DNA of 64,000 nucleotides from CAZEQJ01 sp964514385 (GTDB lineage Bacteria; Bacteroidota; Bacteroidia; Cytophagales; Cyclobacteriaceae). The notes beneath the pieces were generated by a model, which was not told the DNA's origin, ran no database searches, and saw only the letters and a list, made by a program, of their open reading frames with translations. Numbering within the stretch: the first letter of the stretch is position 1; each line of letters opens with the position of its first letter. The DNA lies in NCBI GenBank assembly GCA_964514385.1, contig CAZEQJ010000011.1, positions 52,722-116,721 on the forward strand, given 5' to 3'. Both the position numbers and the translations under genes were made by a program. Positions 47,256 to 55,100 of the stretch are shown piece after piece.

Positions 47256-48116
47256 ATGAACATCAAAAAAATCTTGGTGCTAATCATTGTATTAGCACCT
47301 TCAACATATATTTCTGCTCAAATTACGAACACAGAAAAAGACAGTCTTTACATTCAACAAATCGAAAACCACAAAGAACCTGACAAAGTTCTTCACGCAG
47401 AACCTCTATATATAGACTTGATCCGAGATTTAGGAGCTCGTAAAGGTGAAAAAGAGTGGAACTTGGGATTAGGCCTGACTGATAATCTGAAATTTGACTC
47501 TTATGAAGCTCTTATTGAATACGAATGGGCACCAATTGACAGATTAGGCTTGGAAGTCGAACTGCCTTTTACATTTTATTCGCCTGTAAACGGAACAGAA
47601 AACGACTCAATTCCATCCAATCAATTGAACAGTATCAAAATTGCAGCTCAATGGTCGTTTTTTGTTAATGAGCCAATGGCTACTTCAATGGCCCTTGGAT
47701 ACATAAACGAGTTTAAGCTTTCAGACTTCAGGAATTTTGGGCAGCCGTTTATTAAAGGAAATGTTTACAATCCTTTCTTGGTTGTGGCAAAGCGATGGGG
47801 AAATAACTTCCATTCATTGATTTATACAGGACCAATGATTGAACAAAGTTTCAGCACGAGCAAATTATATACGACTTATGACATAAACACCAGTTTTCAC
47901 TACATGATTTCAGGCACAAAGAACTTTATCGGAGTTGAGTTTAATAAAACCATAGACAACGTAAACTTCGATATGATTTTGAGACCACAAATGAGATTAG
48001 GAATTGCGGACAACTTGCTAATTGGAATTGTAGCAGGAATTCCCGTAAGTCGTGAAAATGAGAGATTGAGCTCTTTTGTACGTCTGATTTGGGAACCAGG
48101 ACATAAGAAAAAATAA
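47256..48116 (+). CDS. Outer-membrane beta-barrel-type protein, unknown function
   Basis: A 286-residue protein with a signal peptide (MNIKKILVLIIVLAPSTYISAQ). After HAEPLYIDLIRDLGARKGEK comes a series of amphipathic beta strands with alternating aromatics, ending FVRLIWEPGHKKK. The overall look is an outer-membrane barrel of about 12 strands. Members of this group often accompany metal-efflux or transfer genes, as I recall, but nothing of that kind is present here. Confidence 0.75.
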   Translation: MNIKKILVLIIVLAPSTYISAQITNTEKDSLYIQQIENHKEPDKVLHAEPLYIDLIRDLGARKGEKEWNLGLGLTDNLKFDSYEALIEYEWAPIDRLGLEVELPFTFYSPVNGTENDSIPSNQLNSIKIAAQWSFFVNEPMATSMALGYINEFKLSDFRNFGQPFIKGNVYNPFLVVAKRWGNNFHSLIYTGPMIEQSFSTSKLYTTYDINTSFHYMISGTKNFIGVEFNKTIDNVNFDMILRPQMRLGIADNLLIGIVAGIPVSRENERLSSFVRLIWEPGHKKK

Positions 48117-48260
48117 ACACCACCAAGATTGTATAAGCATAATGCAGGCAGAAATGCTCAAATTGAGTATTTTGCAATTATCGTAGTTTAGTGCGGGCGG
48201 ACAGTGAATCGCTCCGAAATCCCGCACTACACTTATACTTGGCCGCTAGCGCTCAGCTTA
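48117..48260. repeat. Long nested palindrome at cassette end 2 (attC-like)
   Basis: Directly after the barrel gene stop, CCAAG-att-GTATAAG (48123-48137) pairs with CTTATACTTGG (48232-48242), leaving three unpaired bases on one arm. Inside is a perfect 8-bp stem, AGTGCGGG (48190-48197) with CCCGCACT (48221-48228). The right end reads TTGGCCGCTAGCGC, close to the GTTAGGC-type core of integron attC sites but with a changed base. Extrahelical bases in a long palindrome are an attC property; the assignment is tentative. Confidence 0.5.
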
Positions 48261-48293
48261 TAAAACGAACCTGGAAAAATAAAGGAGAGAGAA

Positions 48294-48704
48294 ATGAAAA
48301 TACATTCGACAAATTATTTTGATACTTTTATCGAGGTTGCAGAAGACACAAAAGTAAACAGTGGAACGAAACCGCCAACAAAGGACAAAAAAACAGTAGC
48401 GGAAATGCAATACGAAATGATTGCAAATAACCCCTATAAATTCACTTCCGATGACGTTTTCTTTCAGGTATTTGCAGTTAGAAAGGATTTGATAAAAGCT
48501 GAATATAAACAGGCACGAGAACAATTCTTTTCAAAAGGTCAACCTTGCTTTCGAGCTTCACCGCTGACAAAAATATATGGATTTGGTATTCATAGCGATA
48601 GTAACGGAAAAGTGGCACTTGTTGGAATGGAAACAGATGAATACCAAAAGTTTTTAGTGGACAATAAAGTAAAGAAAATTAAAGCAATGAAATCAAGCAG
48701 ATAG
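48294..48704 (+). CDS. DUF6157 family protein
   Basis: A 136-residue soluble protein. The opening KIHSTNYFDTFIEVAEDTKV, the middle EMIANNPYKFTSDDVFFQV and FSKGQPCFRASPLTKIYGFGIH are characteristic of DUF6157, a family of unknown function widespread in bacteria. The protein is full length. It sits between cassette palindrome 2 and a nuclease remnant, so it is probably an independently acquired cassette. Confidence 0.85.
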   Translation: MKIHSTNYFDTFIEVAEDTKVNSGTKPPTKDKKTVAEMQYEMIANNPYKFTSDDVFFQVFAVRKDLIKAEYKQAREQFFSKGQPCFRASPLTKIYGFGIHSDSNGKVALVGMETDEYQKFLVDNKVKKIKAMKSSR

Positions 48705-48842
48705 ATTATGAATAAGCACCACACGTAGTATGACCATTGCGTGAATAACGCTATATAAAAACAATTAACAATCAGCCCAATACTTCGAAAAAGTCATTCT
48801 CCGAACTTTGTTTAGGTTCTATTTAAATCATGAAAGCACCGA

Positions 48843-49093
48843 ACAGCCTGTTGCTAGCCTACAAACTTACGGCAAGAGAAGTTAATATGACCGCTCCCCT
48901 GCATGCCCCCGCGTTCAGAAAAGATCCCGATATATCTACCGGGTCAACACCTACCTCCGACTGCAAACAGAATGTGATCGCGGGTATTTAATACGAGCTG
49001 CGTTCAGCTACTCACCCAAGACGGCCATCGGCAAAGGTTTAATATGAGTAATATTTGCCCACAACTGACTCGTTTCAAACGGGCAGCCGGACA
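48843..49093 (+). pseudogene. Secreted nuclease remnant, 3' part (copy 3)
   Basis: This stretch matches the 3' part of the remnant at 51642-52095: AGAAAAGATCC then TATATCTACCGGGTCA, TGATCGCGGG, and GAGTAATATTTGCCCACAAC are shared. By eye a 51-base segment from 48911 differs at about nine positions from 51848 onward. Stops and frame changes abound, and the catalytic DRGHL is changed to DRGYL. It passes into promoter-like repeat copy 3. Confidence 0.82.
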
Positions 49094-49166
49094 TGCCCAT
49101 TGACCATATCATCAGGTGATTTTATACATCCCTATTGACATGTATTGGATATTAATGATATATTAT
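49094..49166 (+). repeat. Promoter-like repeat, copy 3
   Basis: A shorter copy of the repeat (the first 20-30 bases are missing), with TTGACA at 49135-49140, followed by the shared TGTATTGGATATTAATGATA and TATTATTG. It ends 31 bp before the ATG at 49197. Confidence 0.82.
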
Positions 49167-49196
49167 TGGTGTGTGTAATTAAAAACAAAAACTAAC

Positions 49197-49535
49197 ATGA
49201 AGAGACTAATTATTTTAGCACTAGTGACATTTTTCTCCTACAATATCTCATTTGGACAAAATGTTGAAAAGGAAACACAGGCTTATACCATTGTTCAGGT
49301 TTTAACCCCTCAAACCGTATTTGGAGATTTTAAAATCACAATATTTTATGGCAACGAGAAAATTGAAGAGTACAAAAGCGTAAAATATAACAAGGAAAAT
49401 AGAGAGAATATGGCAACTCATGTAGTAGACGTGCTCAATTTCATGGAAAAAAATGGATATGAACTTGAAGCAGTATTAAATTTCACAATAGTAAACATTG
49501 AAACTCAATACGTCTTCAGAAAGAAAGAGGAATAA
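49197..49535 (+). CDS. Small secreted protein, unknown function
   Basis: A 112-residue protein with a signal peptide (MKRLIILALVTFFSYNISFGQ). The mature part of about 90 residues has mixed strand and helix character and ends basic/acidic (VFRKKEE). No family recognised. It stands alone in its cassette, between promoter-like repeat copy 3 and the palindrome at 49542. Confidence 0.68.
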   Translation: MKRLIILALVTFFSYNISFGQNVEKETQAYTIVQVLTPQTVFGDFKITIFYGNEKIEEYKSVKYNKENRENMATHVVDVLNFMEKNGYELEAVLNFTIVNIETQYVFRKKEE

Positions 49536-49541
49536 ATTACA

Positions 49542-49605
49542 CACAACAAAACCTATACACAATGCCCTTCGGGCACTGCGTAAGGCCAAAACGTTGTTGT
49601 GGCGC
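49542..49605. repeat. Long palindrome at cassette end 3 (attC-like)
   Basis: CACAACAA (49542-49549) and TTGTTGTG (49594-49601) are perfect inverted repeats 44 bases apart, with a nested hairpin TGCCC-TTC-GGGCA (49563-49575). The right end GTTGTTGTGGCGC (49593-49605) is repeated inverted after the following toxin-antitoxin pair (50296-50308, 12 of 13 bases). Confidence 0.6.
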
Positions 49606-49695
49606 ATTTGTATGAAGGATACTGAACTCTCTATCAATCGTTTTCGAATCTCCACAAAATAACCTACATTTGTATCCGAATGGATACATATCTTA

Positions 49696-49998
49696 ATGTT
49701 TATAATAACTAAGACGAATGAATTCGATAAGTGGATTAGAAAGCTTAAGGATATTCGAGCCAAATCTAAAATTCTCTTCAGAATTCAGAAGTTAGAAACT
49801 GACGAACATTTTGGTGACTGTAAGTCAATTGGTGATGGAATTAGCGAAATGCGAATAAACTATGCTAAAGGGTATAGAGTCTATTTCAAAGAGAAAGGAA
49901 ATAAGATCATCGTACTCTTAATTGGCGGAGAGAAGTCCACTCAACAGAAGGACATTAAACGGGCAAAAGAAATTTGGAATAAAATGAAAATTGATTGA
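49696..49998 (+). CDS. RelE/ParE-superfamily toxin (HigB-like addiction module killer)
   Basis: A 100-residue protein: FIITKTNEFDKWIRKLKDIR, a central DCKSIGDGISEMRINYAKGYRVYF and the end IIVLLIGGEKSTQQKDIKRA. This is the signature of the RelE/ParE 'addiction module killer protein' subgroup, in which GxGxxEMRI and GYRVYF are typical. Relatives are mRNA-cleaving ribosome-dependent toxins. The antitoxin gene starts one base after its stop. In this subgroup the toxin precedes the antitoxin, as here. Confidence 0.9.
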   Translation: MFIITKTNEFDKWIRKLKDIRAKSKILFRIQKLETDEHFGDCKSIGDGISEMRINYAKGYRVYFKEKGNKIIVLLIGGEKSTQQKDIKRAKEIWNKMKID

Positions 49999-49999
49999 T

Positions 50000-50281
50000 A
50001 TGGCAACAACAAAATTTGACATTGCAGACTATCTCGACAATGAGGAAATGATTGTAGAATATCTCAATACTGTTCTCGAAGACGGGGATAGCTCTGATCT
50101 CGTTGTAGCTATCGGTCACATCGCAAAAGCAATCGGGATGACAAGAATTGCAGAAAAAACTGGGATGAGTAGACCGAGTCTTTACAAAGCATTAGCCGAT
50201 GGAGCCAAACCCCAATTCGAGACTATCGTGAAAGTTTTAAAAGCTATTGGTGGACAAATAAATGTGAAACCAAGTCCTTGA
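50000..50281 (+). CDS. HigA-type addiction module antitoxin
   Basis: From the ATG at 50000 the protein has 93 residues. The N-terminus (MATTKFDIADYLDNEEMIVE) is the usual opening of 'addiction module antidote' proteins, and the C-terminal helix-turn-helix (MTRIAEKTGMSRPSLYKALA) should bind the module's own promoter. The ATG follows the toxin stop (TGATATGG) with one base between, so translation is probably coupled; a TTG at 49991 is less likely. Confidence 0.9.
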   Translation: MATTKFDIADYLDNEEMIVEYLNTVLEDGDSSDLVVAIGHIAKAIGMTRIAEKTGMSRPSLYKALADGAKPQFETIVKVLKAIGGQINVKPSP

Positions 50282-50295
50282 AAAATATAAAATAC

Positions 50296-50308
50296 GCACC
50301 ACAACAAC
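50296..50308. repeat. Inverted partner of cassette-end repeat (GCACCACAACAAC)
   Basis: GCACCACAACAAC is the reverse complement, with one mismatch, of GTTGTTGTGGCGC at 49593-49605. The two enclose exactly the RelE/HigA-type module. Confidence 0.6.
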
Positions 50309-50422
50309 ACATTTAACTTATGTCGAATGAACAACTTATAGCAAGGATTTCAACTTGCAGTCAGCTTTGTAATTGGTAGATTGTAAGGTACTTCAAAACC
50401 ATCACAAGCCATTCACTAAACT

Positions 50423-50591
50423 ATACCCCCCAATGAAACTACTACTCCTCCGCTTTTCCCTTCTATCCCAGCCTTTAACCACCCTCTACCCAAAATTTGA
50501 GAAATGGGAACTATACCTGGAATATTCAGTCAATTATAACGAGGCCTCGGAACAAGCTTATTGTAAATTAACAGCTTCCGAACTGATGAAG
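50423..50591 (+). pseudogene. Secreted nuclease remnant, 5' part (copy 4)
   Basis: A C-run, ATG at 50433, signal peptide (MKLLLLRFSLLSQ) and the shared YPKFEKWELYLEYSVNYNEA, very close to the 51642 remnant. After about 150 bp the match to the nuclease ends and the DNA continues as promoter-like repeat copy 4. The frame terminates at 50607-50609. Confidence 0.82.
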
Positions 50592-50696
50592 CCATTATCC
50601 ACAAACTAAGTTAGCATCCGTTTACGATCGATTATCATCAGGTGCTTTTATTCACCGCAATTGACATATATTAGATATTAATGATATATTGTTGTT
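50592..50696 (+). repeat. Promoter-like repeat, copy 4
   Basis: Full-length copy with TTGACA at 50662-50667 and AATGATATATTGTTG at the end, 77 bp before the ATG at 50773. It is nearly collinear with copy 2. Confidence 0.82.
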
Positions 50697-50772
50697 ACCA
50701 AACATAAAAAAGAAAGAATCTTACAATCAAATCAGTATTGATTGAGTTACCTTTATATAAAAGAATTGGATT

Positions 50773-51030
50773 ATGAAAGGAATAATAAATATAGAATATC
50801 CAGAATCATTGGCAAATACATTAAGGCTTAGCGGACAGGATTTTAAATCTGAGATGAAGACAAGTTCTCTGGTAAAGCTCTATGAACTAGGTAAAGTTTC
50901 TTCAGGAGTAGCTGCAAAAGTTTTAGGGATATCAAGAGTTGACTTTCTTGAATTGCTTGCAAAATATAATGTTTCTGTGTTGGGTGGATATAGTTCGGAT
51001 GATTTAAAGAATGATATTGAAAATGCCTAG
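50773..51030 (+). CDS. UPF0175 family antitoxin
   Basis: An 85-residue protein with a UPF0175 pattern: MKGIINIEYPESLANTLRLS, then a helix-turn-helix-like LVKLYELGKVSSGVAAKVLG and ISRVDFLELLAKYNVSV. Such proteins are antitoxins for DUF3368 PIN-domain toxins, and the toxin gene starts within its last codons (8-bp overlap). Confidence 0.9.
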   Translation: MKGIINIEYPESLANTLRLSGQDFKSEMKTSSLVKLYELGKVSSGVAAKVLGISRVDFLELLAKYNVSVLGGYSSDDLKNDIENA

Positions 51031-51505
51031 GATTGTTTCGAATACAACTCCAATTATTTCTCTTCTTAAGTTAAATAGGCTTGATTTACTCCAGAAGCTA
51101 TACAGTCAGATTTATATTCCAGCCGCTGTGTTTAAGGAGATTGAGGCAGGAAAGACAAAAGGTTATTACAAGGATTTATCTAAAATTGATTGGATAAATA
51201 TTTCTAGGATTCAAGATGAGCAAGCAGTAAAATACTTTCTTGATTTAGACGCTGGAGAAGCAGAAGCAATTGTATTGGCTACCGAAATGAATGCAGATTT
51301 AATAATTTTAGATGAGAAAATTGCTAGATTTCATGCTAAACATGCTGATTTGAAAGTTACAGGAACATTGGGAATTCTGATAAAAGCGAAATCTGCAGGG
51401 TTTATTAAGGAATTAAATCCTATATTAAACGAATTAACCGATAAAGAGGTTTGGATTAGCGAAAGGCTTAAAATAGAGATTCTTCAAACTGTAGGGGAGA
51501 TATAA
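51023..51505 (+). CDS. DUF3368 PIN-domain toxin
   Basis: From the ATG at 51023 the protein has 160 residues and begins MPRIVSNTTPIISLLKL. Conserved acidic residues of the PIN nuclease site are seen in LDAGEAEAIVLA and LIILDEKIAR; the first position has Asn (VSNTTP) where many PIN proteins have Asp, a variation that I recall in this family. Predicted to cleave RNA when free of the UPF0175 antitoxin encoded upstream. Confidence 0.9.
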   Translation: MPRIVSNTTPIISLLKLNRLDLLQKLYSQIYIPAAVFKEIEAGKTKGYYKDLSKIDWINISRIQDEQAVKYFLDLDAGEAEAIVLATEMNADLIILDEKIARFHAKHADLKVTGTLGILIKAKSAGFIKELNPILNELTDKEVWISERLKIEILQTVGEI

Positions 51506-51641
51506 TTACGTTTGGTAACATGTATACACTGCATACTCCCGCATTTTTGACAGTTTTGTGTTGTTTATACTATTAGTATTTATAAAAAGTGTTTATGCCG
51601 GTTTGACTGTATTGGCGTTACGACAGCATACACTTTAAGAT

Positions 51642-52095
51642 TACCCCCCCTAATGAAACTCCTCCTTCTACTCCTCCCCTTTTCCCTTCTCTCCCAGCCT
51701 TTATCCACCTTCTACCCGAAATTTGAGAAATGGGAACTATACCTGGAATATTCAGTCAATTATTACGAGGCCACGGAACAAGCCTATTGGGTAATGAATT
51801 AACAGCTACCGAACTGAGGAAGAGCCCTCCTCTGCCTGACCGACCCGGCTTTAGAAAAGATCCTAATATATCTACCGGGTCAGCATCTGCTTCCGACTAT
51901 ACGCACACAGGATATGATCGCGGGCATTTGATGCGGGCTGAGTTCAGCTATTCATCCGGGACGGCCTACCGGCAAAGCTTTTATATGAGTAATATTTGCC
52001 CACAACTGCCTCGTTTCAACAGGGCCGGCCAGGAGTGGTATGATCTGGAACAAAAAGAAAAACAGCTTGCCTCAACACTTCCTGCGCATACCTGA
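51642..52095 (+). pseudogene. Degraded secreted DNA/RNA non-specific endonuclease (longest copy)
   Basis: An ATG at 51653 begins a signal peptide (MKLLLLLLPFSLLSQ) and YPKFEKWELYLEYSVNYYEA. A frame change near 51775 is needed to continue as LLGNELTATELR, then RPGFRKDPNISTGSASASDY and the NUC1-family active site YDRGHLMRAEFSY (catalytic His at 51925-51927), FYMSNICPQLPRFNRAGQEW and LEQKEKQ. This is the core of secreted betabetaalpha-metal nucleases. The C-terminal third is lost; the sequence runs into the 46-bp direct repeat at 52107. It is the template for the other remnants in this region. Confidence 0.87.
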
Positions 52096-52106
52096 GTTGG
52101 ATAAAA

Positions 52107-52152
52107 AATCCTGCCCATCCCATAATCCTGTAAATCCTGATACTGACAGAAG
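52107..52152. repeat. 46-bp direct repeat, left copy
   Basis: This sequence recurs at 62428-62473 with two mismatches, in the same orientation. It abuts the stop codon of the SprB-repeat gene. The wording (CCCATCCCATAATCCTGTAA) resembles dispersed intergenic repeats that I have seen in several Bacteroidota genomes. Confidence 0.85.
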
Positions 52153-55100
52153 CTATTTCCGGACCACTTTAGCAACACGCGCCGTTGTGCCTTCGGAGAC
52201 ATAGATCAGATATACGCCGGCCGGGAGATGCGTAAGCGGAATGGCAAACGGTGCATGCGTTTGCCCTATCTCCCACACCTGCATAGGCTGCAATGAAGCA
52301 TCGTGGTACAGGGCCACCTGATGGCGCCTGTTGCGCTCCGGCTGGCGGATGTAGAGATACACTATATCCTGGGTTGGGTTAGGGCCAACCTCTACCTCCA
52401 TCTGTAGATTATGGGAATAAATATCTTCAAAAGCAGTGGTATGCTCTTCTACCACCCATACGGTTGAAGCATGGTAATCGATACAGCCATCGTGTTCAGC
52501 TGTTAATGCAATCGTATATTCGCCAGCCTCACTGAAGCGCAGATTTTTCATAAAGGGCACACCGCTGGAAATCTCTATCGCTTCGTCGGGAAACCACCAG
52601 GTCCAATGTTCCGGCATTGGCCATGAAATATCAATGATCATCAGGGTATCATGCCGGGCGATAGGAGAAATATGCAAAAAATCAGCCTCCAGTGTGTTGG
52701 GATGTATGATTATTTCAAAATCAGTACTGACAGGGCACCCCCTGTTGTCCTGACCAGCCAATTGATACGCTCCCTGCTTTTGCAGGGTATACACCTGTTC
52801 ATTACTTACTACTATGCCCTCCTGATACCATTCGGGATTTTTCACCGGACTGGTTAAGGTTAATGAAGACCCCTCACATAATCTGTAAACGGCATCAATA
52901 CCCTGGATTACGGGTCTGGCAGGATCGTAAAGCCTTACCAAAGTATCAATACTGCACCCCTCAGTATCTGCCACCTGAAGATTATAGCTACCAGCTCCAA
53001 GCTCCTTAAAGGTATTTGCAACCTGCATTTGACCATTCAACCCATAGTTGTATCCGTCATTACCTCCACTCACAAACACCTGAATCCGGCCATCCTGATA
53101 TTGATGACAGGTAGGGTTATCAGTAAAAAGTGCATCAAAAATCAAAGGAGGAGGTTCAGATAAGGTTATTTCACCCTGATATTCACAATGGTTTTCATCC
53201 TTTACTAAATACCTATACTTTCCTTCCGTCAGATTATACTGCCCATCAGGATAGTGATATGAAAGACTTCCGGTACCTCCATTAAAATCAATTTCAAAAT
53301 AACCGTCATCCGACCCAAAACAAGAGGGATCCTGAATGTTGAGATCAGCCAGTGTGATCGCTTCTGGTTGAGGAAGATGCAGAATCGTATCAAGGCTGCA
53401 TCCCATTGTATCGCTTATGATAAGGGAATGAAGACCTGCGGTAATTTCATTAAATACAAATGATCTGTCAGGCCAGCTTGTAAATAACGCCCCCTCTCCT
53501 CCGGTTGCCTCTACTTCAATCGCACCACTGCCTCCCCAGCAATCCGGTTCCGTCAGCTCTATCTCGCTTAATATGATGGGTTTACTTTGCCTTATTTCGA
53601 TGTGATCTTCATCGAAGCAGTTGTTTTTATCATTCACCCTGATCTGATGAAATCCACCATTCAGGTTTTCAAATAATCCCGTATTGTTGGAGATGTTGCC
53701 GGAGGTAAATGTATAATCTCCGGTACCTCCTGTTGCCTGTACCTGTACAATGCCATCTTCCGTGTTAAAACAAATCTTATCGGATACGTCAACAATGCTA
53801 AGATTGAGCTGGTCCGGCTGGCCAATAAACGATGAATCATTCCATACGCATGAAGGCCCGTACCGAATTTCAAATTGATGATAACCCTGATCAGCATTGG
53901 TAAATACCGGTCCCAGGGTGCCATCCTCCCAGGAAATTGAGTTTATGGCACCATCATGAGAAACGAATAAGGAACCGTCAGATGCACCATGACATGAAAT
54001 ATCATCGATTTTTAAGGTTTCGTAGAACGGCAGAGGGGCGTTGTTCAATGCTACCTGAAGAGAATCAGAACATCCGGAAGTATCATTGAATCTTAAGGTA
54101 TAGATTCCGGCACCCGCCGTTAGCAGATCCTCGGTTTGATTTCCATTGCTCCAGCTGTAGGAAATTTTCCCTGTGCCACCCTCTACAACCACATCTATAA
54201 AGCCATCGCTGCCCATGTAGCATGATGGATCTTTCTTTTCTGCAATGCTACCGTTTAGAGGTAAAGGAGCATCCAGCATAATGGACCGGGAGATCCTGCA
54301 GCTATTATCCTTTTCATGGATTACCTCAGCATAATATTCGCCACCAGCAAGATTTTGTGCTCTAAAATCAGGTATCCGGATGCTATCCAGGTAAAAAGTG
54401 TAGTTTATATTATTTATTTCTGCAGTGATTGTTCCTGAATTGGGTGCCCCGCATGTTGGTTGACTCATGGTGTATGCTATATCAGGATAATTTTCATAAT
54501 CAATATCTACGCGAACTGTATCCTTTTGTCCGATCTGGTCCTCCACAATGATCGTATGGATCCCGGGCAGAAGTTGATCATTGGTAGTTCCTTCCCTGCC
54601 ATCAGACCAGTGGACAGTAACCGGTTCGATGCCACCTGACACAAATAGCTCAGCCATCCCGGTTGAAGAAACCTCACAGAGTGCAGGTTGCAGATCTGAA
54701 ATAACAGCATTTAGTACAGGTGCTCTCGGAACTTCAATAAGCCTGGGCAAAGGAGCACAGCCGGTAAGTTCTGGTCTTACAGTATATACTCCTGAAGTAA
54801 GTCCGCTAAAACTGCCATTATCTGATTGACCTAACACATGATCAGCGTTGGAAACATTTACCGGTAATCCGGGTGGTACGGTGTTGTAAAATACCGTTCC
54901 TGATGATATAATTGGTGTCGCAGGTGAAATACTATCGATTATAATCTGCGGCAACCCCTGGTCTTCGATGCGGAAAGAAAATGTGTTGACACACTGCGAA
55001 CTGTCGAATGCGGTGATAACATAATTTCCAGCCGAAAGCCAGTCAATTATCATATCAGTACCCGTGGCAACGGTATCAGGCGAAAACAACTCCCATTGAT

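Noticed and set aside
48258..48524. 88-codon minus-strand ORF opposite the DUF6157 gene
   Set aside because: Antisense shadow of a gene with clear family motifs; Phe/Cys-rich composition is typical of such shadows.
49501..49610. Cassette palindrome read as a simple intrinsic terminator
   Set aside because: The outer arms are 44 bases apart and no T-run follows; a terminator role does not explain the inverted partner at 50296.
45660..52152. CRISPR array
   Set aside because: Repeats are long, few, diverged and separated by whole genes; no short regular spacers and no cas genes.
45660..52152. Insertion-sequence or transposon array
   Set aside because: No transposase, integrase or terminal-repeat-bounded element was found; the repeated DNA is a nuclease gene and its flank.
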